Origin: Croceibacterium mercuriale | GTDB lineage: Bacteria > Pseudomonadota > Alphaproteobacteria > Sphingomonadales > Sphingomonadaceae | Assembly (NCBI RefSeq): GCF_000802385.1 | Contig: NZ_JTDN01000001.1 | Coordinates: forward strand, 379,501 to 443,500 | Length of the DNA: 64,000 bases | Direction: 5' to 3' | Shown here: in pieces, positions 54,091-63,488 of the stretch | Position numbering within the stretch: the stretch's first letter is position 1 | How the letters are laid out: each line of letters begins with the position of its first letter | Program-made: the position numbers and the translations under genes | Notes under the pieces: model-generated | Seen by the model: only the letters and a program-made list of their open reading frames with translations | Told to the model about the DNA's origin: nothing | Database searches by the model: none

Positions 54091-56256
54091 TCAGAAATGC
54101 ACGGCCGCGGACACCTCCACGCTGCGCGACGCGCCGATATAGATGTCGGTCGCGCCGTAGCCGGAATATTCGCCATAGAACGCATCGGTCAGGTTGCGAC
54201 CGCGCAGGGCGAGCGTCAGCCGCGGCGTGGCCTGCCAGTTCACCGCCGCGTCAAAGGTGGTACGTCCCCGCACGAAGATGGTGTTCGCCGTATCGGTGTA
54301 GAAGCCGGAGACGTGGCGGATGAACCCGCTGAGCGTCACCGGCAGACGCGGCAGGATCCAGGCGACATTGGCCGCGGCCGTGGTCGACGGCACGTTCACC
54401 GGGCGATTGCCGGTGCGCACCGCGCCGCCGGCCTCTACCAGATCGTCATATTGCGCGTCGGTGTAGGTGACGGTCGCACCCATGGTCAGCTGGCGCGTGG
54501 CAGATGCGGCCAGCGTCAGTTCCGCACCTTGCGAGGATTGCGTGCCGCCTTGCACGGTCAGTTGCGGATTGGCGGGATCGCGGGTCAGGATATCGTCCTG
54601 CACGATGCGGTAGGCCGCGCCCGTCAGGGTCAGCCGTCCGTCCAGTGCATCCGCCTTGAACCCGGCTTCGTAGGAATACCCCTTGGTCAGGCGGAAGCTG
54701 GTATTCGCGATCGATTGCAGCAGGATGGAAGACACCGGCGTCACGGCAGTGGTGTATTGTGCGTAGAGCGTGATCGAAGGCCGCACGGCATAGCTCGACC
54801 CCACGCGCCATGAGAATGGCCGGTAGGTCGGGCTGGCGCGCGTGACCGGGGCCGGCGTGACCAGCAGGTCCGTGATCGAGCGGTCCAGCTCCATGTCATC
54901 GAACCGCGCGCCGCCAACCAGCAGCCAGGCGGGCGTGATGTTCAGGGCATCCTCCGCAAAGACCGAGACGGTGCTCAGGCGTGAATCGAAGTTCACGTTG
55001 GAGGCGCGATAAAGCGCGCCGTCCGTGGGAAAGGTGCCGACCACCGGCGCGAACGGGTCGACCGGGCGAACCAGCTGGTTGGTGGCCGTTTCCCGCAGGC
55101 TGGCGAAATCCGTGTGGTTGTATTCGGCGCCCAGGGTGAAGCGATTGCGCATGCCGGCGATCGTACCTGCATTGCTGATGGCGAGGCGGCCATTCCAGAA
55201 CCGGTGGTCGTGGGTGAAGCGGGTGAGGCCGCGCACGAAGCTGCCATCGGGGAAGGCGCCGTTCGGCGGGGCGAAGGTGCGGGTGCCGTTGTTCAGGAAG
55301 TCCCGCTCGGCATCGTACCAGATCAGGTCCGTCGCCAGTGCCCAGCCGTCGCCCACCCGCCAGTCGATGCGCGATCGCAGCGTTGTCTCGGTCGCGCCCG
55401 ACGTGCCGCCTTCCGGGGTGTAGTTGCGGCGGCGCAGCGCCCGGTCCACCACCAGCCCGGCGTCGCTGCGCACCACGGCGCTGGCATCGCGAGCAAAGGC
55501 GGCGGGGATCAGCGGTGCGCCCTGATATGGCGTGTCGTAGCGGTCGGCATAATTGTCGATCGCCAGCAGGACGGACAGGCTGGCCGAGGGCTGGAACAGC
55601 AGGCTGGCAGTCAGCCCGTCGGCCACCGTGCGGTTGCGCTCCACATCGTACAGGCTGTCGGACCGCATGTGGCTGGCATCGGCGCGCAGCGCCACGGTGT
55701 TGCCGAGCGGCAGGTTGGCTCCGGCGGCGACGGTCAGCGTGTCGAAGCTGCCATGGCTCGCAAGCGCGTCAAGGGCAGCGGCATCAAGGCGCGGCTTGCG
55801 CGTCACCTTGTTGATCACGCCGCCCAGCGCGCCTTCGCCGAACAGCACGGAGGCCGGGCCCTTGATCACCTCGACCCGGTCGAAGTGCCAGATGCCGGTG
55901 TCCCGCTGCACCACGGTGGAGGCGGAGATGCGCACGCCATCCTGCAGGATCGACACCACGTTGCCGGCAAAGCCGCGCAAGGTGATGACCGCCGGGTTGC
56001 CGGGCACGTTGCCGGCGATGGCGCCCGGGACCTCGGCAAAGGCCTCCCGCGCGGTGCGTACCCCGCGGAACTGCAGCTCGGCCTGGTCCAGCACCTCCAC
56101 GGTGGCCGGCGTCTCGCGGAGCGTCAGGCCGAGCCGGCTGGCGGTGTCTGCCTCCCGGTCCAGCGGCTTGCCGGCGGCGGTGACGATGATGCTGTCCTGC
56201 GCCGCGGCGGGGGTGGCCAGCAGCGCCACGGCGATGGCGATCGGGGAAGCACGCAT
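54091..56256 (-). CDS. TonB-dependent siderophore-type receptor
   Basis: This 721-residue receptor is shorter than the glycan TBDRs, as is usual for siderophore receptors. A signal ending TPAAAQD is followed by SIIVTAAGKPLDREADTASR, VPGNPAVITLRGFAGNVVSI, RVEVIKGPASVLFGEGALGG and VINKVTRKP, and the barrel ends VEVSAAVHF. The ATG at 56256 lies 2 bases beyond the stop of the PepSY gene, so the two are tightly coupled. PepSY and DUF2946 partners are typical of iron (sometimes other metal) uptake operons. Confidence 0.92.
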   Translation of the reverse strand: MRASPIAIAVALLATPAAAQDSIIVTAAGKPLDREADTASRLGLTLRETPATVEVLDQAELQFRGVRTAREAFAEVPGAIAGNVPGNPAVITLRGFAGNVVSILQDGVRISASTVVQRDTGIWHFDRVEVIKGPASVLFGEGALGGVINKVTRKPRLDAAALDALASHGSFDTLTVAAGANLPLGNTVALRADASHMRSDSLYDVERNRTVADGLTASLLFQPSASLSVLLAIDNYADRYDTPYQGAPLIPAAFARDASAVVRSDAGLVVDRALRRRNYTPEGGTSGATETTLRSRIDWRVGDGWALATDLIWYDAERDFLNNGTRTFAPPNGAFPDGSFVRGLTRFTHDHRFWNGRLAISNAGTIAGMRNRFTLGAEYNHTDFASLRETATNQLVRPVDPFAPVVGTFPTDGALYRASNVNFDSRLSTVSVFAEDALNITPAWLLVGGARFDDMELDRSITDLLVTPAPVTRASPTYRPFSWRVGSSYAVRPSITLYAQYTTAVTPVSSILLQSIANTSFRLTKGYSYEAGFKADALDGRLTLTGAAYRIVQDDILTRDPANPQLTVQGGTQSSQGAELTLAASATRQLTMGATVTYTDAQYDDLVEAGGAVRTGNRPVNVPSTTAAANVAWILPRLPVTLSGFIRHVSGFYTDTANTIFVRGRTTFDAAVNWQATPRLTLALRGRNLTDAFYGEYSGYGATDIYIGASRSVEVSAAVHF

Positions 56257-56258
56257 GG

Positions 56259-57437
56259 TCAGCAATCCTGTTCGATGGGGTTGGCGGCGCGGTGGCGCTG
56301 GCGCCAGTGGAGCAGGCCGGTGATGAAGAGGGCGGCGGGTACCAGGCCAAGCAGCACCGCTAGGATGCGGGTGGCGAGCCCGCCGACGGAGCCGTCATGC
56401 AGGACGCGGATCCAAGCATTGACGCTCGTCGCGGCATTGCCCCGGCGGATATCGTGCACCGCCAGCACCTCCCCCGAATACTGGTCGAGATAGATCGAGC
56501 TGCCCGGAAAGCGGGCATGCGGGTCGCCCGGCACCTGCACGCGGATGCGGATCGGATCGCTGCCGCCATCGGGTACGTTGATGAAAGCCAGCCGGGCATC
56601 CGGCAGCGCCCAACGCGCGGTTGCGAGCGCCTGCGCGATGCTGACCTGCTGTCCGCTGGCGGCGGTGGAGATGGGGGAGGGCACCGGATCGGGCGTGGCG
56701 ATGGTGGCGGTGAACAGGGCCGCCTTGATGTCTGGCAGCGCCAGCAGCGCGCCGGTGGCGGCCAGCAGGACCAGCAGGCCGGCGCTCCACAGGCCGAAAT
56801 GCTTGTGCAGGTCTCGCAACCGGCGCAGGCGCCCGGCAGGCCGCTTGAAGGCCAGCGCCTTGCGCCAGCTGCCGCGCGGCCACCAGGCGGCGATGCCGGA
56901 AAGCAGCAGCAGCAGGATGACGACACCTGCCCAGCCGACGATCTGCATGCCCGGATCGCCCAGCAGCAGGTCCATGTGCAGCCGGTACAGCCAGCTCATC
57001 AGGTAGCCGCCCCATGGCTGGCTGCGCAGGATGCGCGTGCCGTCCGCGGAGAACCACACCATGTCCCGCCCGGCGCCGTGATGGCTGCCATGCTGTGCAC
57101 CATCCGCGGGGTAGTAGTAGCGGGCCGGGATCGGTCCGCCGTGATGCGTCACCTCCAGGTTCCAGCTGCCGCCTCCATACGGATAGTGGGCGCGCCCGGT
57201 GGCCAGGGCTGTATCCCATACCGGGGACTCCCAGCCGGGGGCAGGGCTGGCGGGCTCATTCCGGGCGATCGGGTGAAGCGTGTCGTCCAGCTCCACATAG
57301 AAGACCAGGGCCGAGCCGGTGAGGCCCAGCAGCACGAACAGCAGGCCGGCCGTCAGGCCGAGCCACAGATGGAACTTCCGCACGATCTGGCGGAGGCGGG
57401 GCAGGCGCGTGCGCTGGTCCCGAGGAAGATAGGGCAA
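56259..57437 (-). CDS. PepSY-domain inner-membrane protein (PepSY_TM, siderophore-uptake associated)
   Basis: This 392-residue protein has the PepSY_TM layout. The first membrane segment is at about 25-48 (FHLWLGLTAGLLFVLLGLTG onward), a periplasmic region follows, then membrane segments IVGWAGVVILLLLLSGIAAW and FGLWSAGLLVLLAATGALLA, the PepSY part with IAQALATARWALPDARLAFI and SIYLDQYSGEVLAVHD, and the last segment ILAVLLGLVPAALFITGLLH with the trailing WRQRHR. Members are thought to help reduce or release iron from siderophores in the periplasm. It is the middle gene of the DUF2946-PepSY-TBDR operon. Confidence 0.9.
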   Translation of the reverse strand: MPYLPRDQRTRLPRLRQIVRKFHLWLGLTAGLLFVLLGLTGSALVFYVELDDTLHPIARNEPASPAPGWESPVWDTALATGRAHYPYGGGSWNLEVTHHGGPIPARYYYPADGAQHGSHHGAGRDMVWFSADGTRILRSQPWGGYLMSWLYRLHMDLLLGDPGMQIVGWAGVVILLLLLSGIAAWWPRGSWRKALAFKRPAGRLRRLRDLHKHFGLWSAGLLVLLAATGALLALPDIKAALFTATIATPDPVPSPISTAASGQQVSIAQALATARWALPDARLAFINVPDGGSDPIRIRVQVPGDPHARFPGSSIYLDQYSGEVLAVHDIRRGNAATSVNAWIRVLHDGSVGGLATRILAVLLGLVPAALFITGLLHWRQRHRAANPIEQDC

Positions 57438-57507
57438 GGATAGTCTCCGGCATGGCAGGGGCGCGCACGGTGCGCGGCGGCCGGAGACGGTCGGTCAGCT
57501 CCGGCGT

Positions 57508-57915
57508 TCAGGCCGGCAGCGGAGGTCCGCGCAAGGGCGGTGTCAGGAAGGCCAGACGCGGCGGCGCAGGCACGGCCGGCGGAGGGAGGGCGAATTCGGC
57601 GAACAGCAGGGCCGGCGCGGCGAGGTCCGGCCCCTCGCCATCGGCCAGCGCCGGGGCGGCGGAAGCGGCGAAGGGGCACGGGCCATCATCGGCACCGTCC
57701 GGTGCATCGGACGCCGCCTTTGCCGGAAGATCGATGGTGATGGAGGCAGGGCCTGCATGCGACGAGGCGGCGGTGCACAGGGCCAGCGTGATCTGCCCCC
57801 CGGCGGACACCGGCATGAGGCCCGCCGGCAGCGCCAGCCGCATGACCAGCGCGCATGCCAGCAGCAGGCCGGCAAGCAGCGCGTGGGTCCGGCCGAGATG
57901 GCGCAGGCGGGTCAT
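57508..57915 (-). CDS. DUF2946-like small membrane-anchored protein
   Basis: This 135-residue protein has one N-terminal hydrophobic segment (LLAGLLLACALVMRLALPAG) and a small extracytoplasmic part. It contains Cys in ITLALCTAASSHAG and DDGPCPFAASAAPAL, the His/Cys-Pro-Phe-Ala pattern seen in DUF2946 proteins that accompany metal receptors. The C-terminus is Pro/Ala-rich. The ATG at 57915 (MTRLRHLG) was chosen; 57927 is possible. It is the first gene of the metal-uptake operon. Confidence 0.7.
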   Translation of the reverse strand: MTRLRHLGRTHALLAGLLLACALVMRLALPAGLMPVSAGGQITLALCTAASSHAGPASITIDLPAKAASDAPDGADDGPCPFAASAAPALADGEGPDLAAPALLFAEFALPPPAVPAPPRLAFLTPPLRGPPLPA

Positions 57916-57979
57916 GGGGGCCGGCATAGAAGGTCCGGCAGCGCTTGCCAATCGCCGCGACCGTGCCGATAGGCGGCGG

Positions 57980-58156
57980 ATGGTTGCGCTCGGATGCCTG
58001 CTGCTGGTGGTGCTGCCGCTGCTCGGCTTCATGGGCGGTGCGTACCTGGGTGGCGGGAATGCGACATTGTGGGGCGCGGGTATCGGCCTGGTGCTGGCCG
58101 TGGCGAGTTGCGCCTTGGCCGGCTACGCGCTGGTGCAGGCCAGTCGGCGGCGGTAG
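57980..58156 (+). CDS. Tiny two-helix membrane protein (58 residues), hypothetical
   Basis: The short frame MVALGCLLLVVLPLLGFMGG continues with a Gly-rich loop and a second hydrophobic helix (IGLVLAVASCALAGYALVQA), ending SRRR. It is divergent from the DUF2946 gene and 38 bases upstream of the SDR gene. The ribosome site is weak (AGGCGG). It looks protein-like but is unproven. Confidence 0.5.
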   Translation: MVALGCLLLVVLPLLGFMGGAYLGGGNATLWGAGIGLVLAVASCALAGYALVQASRRR

Positions 58157-58194
58157 CCGGACCATCTGTTGCTTACCAACGAAGGCGATTTCCC

Positions 58195-58905
58195 ATGAGC
58201 AAGGCCCCTGAAACCTCCGCAGTCGTGATCGGCGCATCCGGCGGCATCGGCGGTGCGCTCGAAACGGCGTTGAGCGAGGAGGACGCGTTTCACACGGTCC
58301 ACGGCTTTGCCCGGTCGCGCAGCGGGGCGCAGCACCTGGACCTGCTGGACGAAGGCAGCATCGCGGCCGCCGCGGCGCATGTCGCCAGCGGACCGCCGCC
58401 GGCGCTGGTGATCGTGGCGACGGGCCTGCTGCACGCCAGCGACAAGGGGCCTGAAAAGGCATTGCGCGACCTCGACCCGGTCTGGCTGGCGCAGGTCCAC
58501 GCCGTCAATGCGATCGGCCCGGCACTGGTGGCGAAGCATTTCCTGCCGATCATGCCGCGCACCGGGCGGGCGGTGTTTGCCGCACTCTCCGCGCGTGTCG
58601 GTTCGATCAGCGACAACCGGCTGGGTGGATGGCACGGCTATCGGGCATCCAAGGCGGCACTGAACATGCTGATCCGCAACCTCGCCATCGAGGAACGCCG
58701 CCGCAACGACCGCGCCATCGTGGTGGCCCTGCATCCCGGCACGGTGGATACGGGGCTGTCACGCCCGTTCCAGGGCAATGTGCCCGCCGGCCGGCTGTTC
58801 ACGCCCGACCGCGCCGCCCTTCAGCTGCTCGACGTGATCGAGGGGCTGAAGGTCATCGACAGCGGCAAGCTGTTCGACTTCGAAGGCAAGGAAGTGTCTC
58901 CCTAG
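58195..58905 (+). CDS. Short-chain dehydrogenase/reductase (C-factor-like)
   Basis: This 236-residue SDR has the glycine-rich nucleotide loop VVIGASGGIGGALETAL, HAVNAIGPALVAKHFLPIM, and catalytic residues Ser in AALSARVGSISDN and Tyr-x-x-x-Lys in GYRASKAALNMLIRNLA. VVALHPGTVDTGLSRPFQ is typical of the C-factor/CsgA-like subgroup. GAAGG precedes the ATG. The substrate is unknown. Confidence 0.9.
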   Translation: MSKAPETSAVVIGASGGIGGALETALSEEDAFHTVHGFARSRSGAQHLDLLDEGSIAAAAAHVASGPPPALVIVATGLLHASDKGPEKALRDLDPVWLAQVHAVNAIGPALVAKHFLPIMPRTGRAVFAALSARVGSISDNRLGGWHGYRASKAALNMLIRNLAIEERRRNDRAIVVALHPGTVDTGLSRPFQGNVPAGRLFTPDRAALQLLDVIEGLKVIDSGKLFDFEGKEVSP

Positions 58906-58947
58906 ACCGACAGGCGGCGCCGCGCCGGACGATGGACGCCGTCGGCC

Positions 58948-59385
58948 TTATTCCACCTGATCGAGATAGGCGCCGTAGCCTTCGGCCTCCATGGCATCGC
59001 GATGCACGAAGCGCAGCGATGCGGAGTTGATGCAGTAGCGCAGCCCGCCGCGATCGATCGGCCCGTCATTGAACACATGACCCAGATGGCTGTCGCCATG
59101 GGTCGATCGCACCTCCGTGCGGATCATGCCGTGGGTGGAATCGCGCAGTTCGCTGACATGCGCCGGCTCGATCGGCTTGGTGAAGCTGGGCCAGCCGCAC
59201 CCGGATTCGAACTTGTCGGACGACGCGAACAGCGGTTCGCCCGAAACGATGTCCACATAGATGCCGGGTTCCTTGTGATCGTTATACTCGCCGGTGCCGG
59301 GGCGCTCCGTCCCGCTCTGCTGCGTGATCCGGAACTGCTCCGGCGTGAGGCGCCGGACGGCTTCCTCGGTCTTCTGGTACGCCAT
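58948..59385 (-). CDS. msrB: Peptide methionine (R)-S-oxide reductase
   Basis: This 145-residue MsrB contains [20 protein letters not shown] with the resolving Cys and [14 protein letters not shown] with the catalytic Cys, plus [16 protein letters not shown]. The two CxxC zinc motifs of many MsrB proteins are absent, so this is the zinc-free form. It repairs oxidised methionine and has no export signal. The ATG at 59385 has AAGGATC upstream. It is convergent with the SDR gene. Confidence 0.95.
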   Translation of the reverse strand: MAYQKTEEAVRRLTPEQFRITQQSGTERPGTGEYNDHKEPGIYVDIVSGEPLFASSDKFESGCGWPSFTKPIEPAHVSELRDSTHGMIRTEVRSTHGDSHLGHVFNDGPIDRGGLRYCINSASLRFVHRDAMEAEGYGAYLDQVE

Positions 59386-59602
59386 CTTGATCCTTCCAGC
59401 TGATGCACCCGCCGTGGAAAGGCGATGCGCTTTGGTCATTGAACGCACCGGGCGGCTGCCGGTTCAAACGTGTCGTCAAAAGGTAGTGGCGCCGGATCCG
59501 GCTGACGAGGGGTTGCCCCCTATGACACCGGTATCTAAGCATGTGGTGAAACGGGATCAGCCGCCACCTGCCGGCAAGAAGCTGACCCGACGAGAGGTAA
59601 GC

Positions 59603-62600
59603 ATGTCCAGATTCCCCCACACCTCCCTGGCCGCGCTTGCCCTGGCGCTCGCCGCATCGCCCTTGCAGGCGCAGGACACCGGCGCCGCTGCCGGACCTGC
59701 CGCACCTGCACCCGGCCTGCTGTTCCATGCCTCGCTGGATGACACCTTCGATGCCGATGCGGCGCAGGGGCAGGCACAGCCGGAGTTCCGCAGCGGGATG
59801 AGCATCGTGCCCGACGGCGCGGTCGGCGGCGCCGCACGCTGGGCGGATGAAGGCTATGTGGCGTGGAATGCGCGCGGCAACATGCAGGCGGCGCGGGGCA
59901 CGCTGGGCTTTTTCTGGCGCGCCCGCGAGCCGGTGGGGGAGGCGCCGTTCAACATCTTCCGCGCCAGCTTCTCCGACCACAGCAGCTGGGACATGGCGTT
60001 CCTGCGGATCGACTGGAACGGGCACGGCTTTGATGCCTTCGTCACCGATGCCAACCTGTCCCGCGTGCGCGTATCGTGGCAGATGCCGGAGCGGCCCGCC
60101 CCCGACCGCTGGCTGCACATCGCCTTTGCCTGGGACGAAACGATCGGGGTGCGCCTGTTCGTGGACGGGCAGGAGGTCGCGCGGCGCGACCAGCAGGCTG
60201 ACCTCGACAGCGGGCTGGACGGGTTCGGCCTGGCCGGGCGGGTGCTGTCGCCGCATCAGGTGCAGAGCCGCTACAACTTCATGCGCGGTTCGGACGTGGA
60301 CGAACTGCGGGTCTATGACAGCATCCTCGATCCGGCGGCGATCGCCGCGTTGGCCGCGCGGCAGGATCCCGCCGCCGGCCCGATGGCGGCAATCCTGCCG
60401 GACGAACGGGCACGGCGGGCGGCGTGGCTGCACCGTTATGGCTGGGACCGCGCCACACCACCCGTGCTGGCGGATGCGGTGACGCGGGTGCGCAAGGTAG
60501 AGTTCGCCGATGCGCGTGACCTGAAGCAGTGGATGTGGAAGGGGGTGGACGGCATCGCCGAAACCACCTGGCCCGGCGTGTACAACCGGTCCCGCCTGAC
60601 GGGCCGCAACGACTACTTCCAATTGCCGGACTGGAACACCTATGCCGAGGGCGGGAAGAGCTACGTGCTGACCGTGCCCGATGGCGAGCAGATCAACCGC
60701 ATCGAGCTGCGCGGCGCAGCCTATGGCACGCTCGACTGGACCGGTCCGGGCGGGCGCGCGGAGGAGCTGGCGCAGCGGCCCGAAGGCGTGGTGCGCAGCG
60801 TCACCGACTTCGCCCCGCGTACCGGCGGCACCATCCGCCTGACCAACCGGATGCAGGAGCAGCCGGTGCAGGAGCTGTGGGCCTACGATATCGGGGCCGG
60901 TACCGAACCGGCGGGCAGCTTCGGGCTGTCCTACACGGTCGATCCCGCCGCCTCGATCGACCTGGCGGCGCTGGCGCCCCTGCGCGGCTTCATCGCCGGG
61001 CGCCTGCCCAGGGAGGAGCGCAGCACGGTTGTCGCCCTGCCGACCGGCGGTATCCGTGTCGCGGTGGGCGCGGGCAGTGCCACCGATGGCGCGGCGCTGC
61101 GGGTGCGCGGCGATGCGCCGGTCGCGCATATCCTGATCCCGTCCAGCTTCGGCAATGCGGAGCCGGACCGGCCGATCGCGCGGGCTTGGGATTACGGGTG
61201 GGAAAACCTGCATGACGGGCTGGACGGCGTGGCGATCGACCTGCCCGCACTGGACCTGCCGGCAGATCCGGACGGGCGCATCCCGCTCAACATCCGGGTC
61301 CGCGATCCGCTGTGGCCCGAACGGGACATGATCGACCTGTCGGTCTCGGTCCGCCCGCGGGAGGCACGGACGCTGTGGCTGGACCTGCGCGACCGCATCC
61401 TGCCGGCCAGGTCGATGCTGATCAGCATCGCCTCCGCCAATGCAGGCTTCACCGCCGACCATCTGAAGGGCGCCAACATCCGGCTGGTGTTCAAGCCGCG
61501 CGACCAGGCCCTGACCGAGCATGTCGCCGACCGCTTCAACCAGGTGAAGGACAACTGGGCCTTCCTGGTGGAGGAGCACACCGCCTCCAAGCGGGCCAGT
61601 CTGTACAAGCGGCTGTACGCCGACATCACCGACCTGCTGGCGGCCGATCCCGAGCACGAACAGGGGCGCGCCTACTGGTCGGACATCAACTACCGGCCGG
61701 AGAACATTCCCGTCGTCACCATGGCGGAGCCGCCGGCCGGCGTGCCGCTGTGGGCCTTCCGCCAGGTGGAGGACCTGAAGCAGGTCCGCCAGTTCATCGA
61801 ATGGTGGATCGACGAACGTCAGGTGCCGTATGGCGATTTCGGCGGCGGCCTGTCGGATGATACCGACCTGGTCCAGCAATGGCCGGGCGTCGCGCTGATG
61901 GGCATCCTGCCGGACAAGATCAACGCATCGCTGCGGGCGGTGTCGGACGCGGTCTATCGCGACGGCATGATCACCGATGGTCTGGGGACGATCGCCACGG
62001 ACGAGCTGCACGCCTACGAGGAAGGGCTGAACAGCAATGCGGCACGGCTGTACCTGAACTGGGGCGAGCCGCTGGCGGTGGAGCGGATCATGGACAATGT
62101 CCGTGGCCTGTCGCGCGTGATCCTGCCCAATCCGACCGGACATCTGCACTTCGCCAGCAGCTGGTACGGCGCGACCGCCATGTATCGCGATCCGCATTGG
62201 GAATGGCAGAAGCCCTATGCCTTCACCGTCATGCACGGCCCGATCCTGCTGGGCATGTTCAACGGCGATCCGACCTCGCGCGGGCTGGTGACGGGGCTGG
62301 TCGACGGGTTGCTGGCGCATGGCAAGCAGGGGGCGGACGGCAGCTGGACCTATCCCAACGAGATCAACTGGCGCACCGACGAGGAGCGGCAGGGCGACGG
62401 CGGCGGGGCGACCCTGCCGTTGCAATCCGCCTTCGCCGCATGGCGCTTCAGCGGCGACCAGCGGTATCTGCAGCCGGTCACCGCGCGGCTGGCGCGCAGC
62501 GCCGGTGGCGCGGCGGAGTTCAACGAGAACCTGTTCGACCTGCTGCCGGATGGCGCGGCGCTGCGCGGCCGCATTGCCCGTGGTGCCGGATCAGGCGATC

Positions 62601-63448
62601 CCTTTGCACGCTATGCCGCCTGGGCGGAGACCGGTGATACCGGACAGCTGAGCGCGCTGCATGCCGATGCGATCGCACAAGGATCGCAGCGGATGTACAT
62701 GATGACGGAAGGGCACTGGTGGTCCGACCGGGTCGAGCTGCCGAGCCAGATCCTGCAGCGCGAGCGGCTGGGCGGTGTGGCGCTGGGCCGCAACCAGACG
62801 GTGCCCGGCAACACGGTCAGCTGGCGCTTCGCCGAGGAAGGCGCGGCGGAGCAGGTCGCGATCCTGATGCCTGGCGCCACGCGCGACCGCTTCCGGGTGA
62901 TCGCCTGGAACATGTCGGACGTGCCGCAGGCGGCGCTGATGGACAGCTGGAACGTCACGGCCGGGCAGTGGACGATGCAGGCCGGCACCAGCGCGGACGA
63001 GGGCAGGACGGTGACCGCGACCGGGCCGGCCGACACCGTCACGCTGGAGCGGGGCGCGCAGGTGCCGGTGACCTTCGCGCCGGGGACAACGACCGTGCTG
63101 GACTTCCAGCTGGTGCAGGCGGGCACGCCCGTGGAGGGCCGGGCCGATCTGGGCATCGGGCCTGCCGATCTGCGTCGCCGCGGATCGCGGCTGGACGTGA
63201 CGGTGCACAGCCTGGGGGCACAGGCGACCGCCGGCGGCGAGGCCCGGCTGGTGGATGCGGGCGGCACGGTCGTGGCGCGCACGGCCATTCCGCCGCTGGA
63301 GGCACCGGCCGACCTCATGCCGCGCACCGCGACCGTCCGGCTGCAGGTCCCGCGCGGGAGCGAGGGGCTGCGGGTGGAGGTGGCACTGCCGCAGGATGCG
63401 CCGGAGGTGACCCGGCGCAACAACAGCGTGGCCGTACCACAGGACTGA
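59603..63448 (+). CDS. Large secreted LamG-domain protein with predicted alpha/alpha-barrel core, activity unknown
   Basis: This 1281-residue protein has a signal peptide ending PLQAQD. Residues about 33-240 are a LamG/concanavalin-like domain (LLFHASLDDTFDADAAQGQA, WLHIAFAWDETIGVRLFVDG, VDELRVYDSILDPAAIAALA). Residues about 300-620 are beta-rich, with a carbohydrate-binding look. Residues about 640-1080 are helical, with FIEWWIDERQVPYGDFGGGL at about 730, ATDELHAYEEGLNSNAARLY and WEWQKPYAFTVMHGPILLGM, resembling (alpha/alpha)n-barrel lyases or hydrolases. The C-terminus (about 1140-1281) is an Ig/CARDB-like domain. I cannot name the family. GAGAGG precedes the ATG. It has no adjacent TBDR; a perfect GCCGGATCCGGC palindrome lies upstream (59491-59502). 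Confidence 0.78.
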   Translation: MSRFPHTSLAALALALAASPLQAQDTGAAAGPAAPAPGLLFHASLDDTFDADAAQGQAQPEFRSGMSIVPDGAVGGAARWADEGYVAWNARGNMQAARGTLGFFWRAREPVGEAPFNIFRASFSDHSSWDMAFLRIDWNGHGFDAFVTDANLSRVRVSWQMPERPAPDRWLHIAFAWDETIGVRLFVDGQEVARRDQQADLDSGLDGFGLAGRVLSPHQVQSRYNFMRGSDVDELRVYDSILDPAAIAALAARQDPAAGPMAAILPDERARRAAWLHRYGWDRATPPVLADAVTRVRKVEFADARDLKQWMWKGVDGIAETTWPGVYNRSRLTGRNDYFQLPDWNTYAEGGKSYVLTVPDGEQINRIELRGAAYGTLDWTGPGGRAEELAQRPEGVVRSVTDFAPRTGGTIRLTNRMQEQPVQELWAYDIGAGTEPAGSFGLSYTVDPAASIDLAALAPLRGFIAGRLPREERSTVVALPTGGIRVAVGAGSATDGAALRVRGDAPVAHILIPSSFGNAEPDRPIARAWDYGWENLHDGLDGVAIDLPALDLPADPDGRIPLNIRVRDPLWPERDMIDLSVSVRPREARTLWLDLRDRILPARSMLISIASANAGFTADHLKGANIRLVFKPRDQALTEHVADRFNQVKDNWAFLVEEHTASKRASLYKRLYADITDLLAADPEHEQGRAYWSDINYRPENIPVVTMAEPPAGVPLWAFRQVEDLKQVRQFIEWWIDERQVPYGDFGGGLSDDTDLVQQWPGVALMGILPDKINASLRAVSDAVYRDGMITDGLGTIATDELHAYEEGLNSNAARLYLNWGEPLAVERIMDNVRGLSRVILPNPTGHLHFASSWYGATAMYRDPHWEWQKPYAFTVMHGPILLGMFNGDPTSRGLVTGLVDGLLAHGKQGADGSWTYPNEINWRTDEERQGDGGGATLPLQSAFAAWRFSGDQRYLQPVTARLARSAGGAAEFNENLFDLLPDGAALRGRIARGAGSGDPFARYAAWAETGDTGQLSALHADAIAQGSQRMYMMTEGHWWSDRVELPSQILQRERLGGVALGRNQTVPGNTVSWRFAEEGAAEQVAILMPGATRDRFRVIAWNMSDVPQAALMDSWNVTAGQWTMQAGTSADEGRTVTATGPADTVTLERGAQVPVTFAPGTTTVLDFQLVQAGTPVEGRADLGIGPADLRRRGSRLDVTVHSLGAQATAGGEARLVDAGGTVVARTAIPPLEAPADLMPRTATVRLQVPRGSEGLRVEVALPQDAPEVTRRNNSVAVPQD

Positions 63449-63457
63449 GGTGGAGCA

Positions 63458-63482
63458 GGGGAGCGGTCCTGTGCCGCTCCCC
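63458..63482. terminator. Bidirectional terminator between the LamG protein and mfd
   Basis: GGGGAGCGG-TCCTGTG-CCGCTCCCC is a perfect 9-base-pair stem placed between two convergent stop codons. The T-rich tail is weak on both sides. Confidence 0.65.
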
Positions 63483-63488
63483 GTCTGT

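Noticed and set aside
59282-62425. A 1047-residue minus-strand frame opposite the LamG protein
   Set aside because: The plus-strand frame has a signal peptide, ribosome site and conserved domains; the antisense frame has none.
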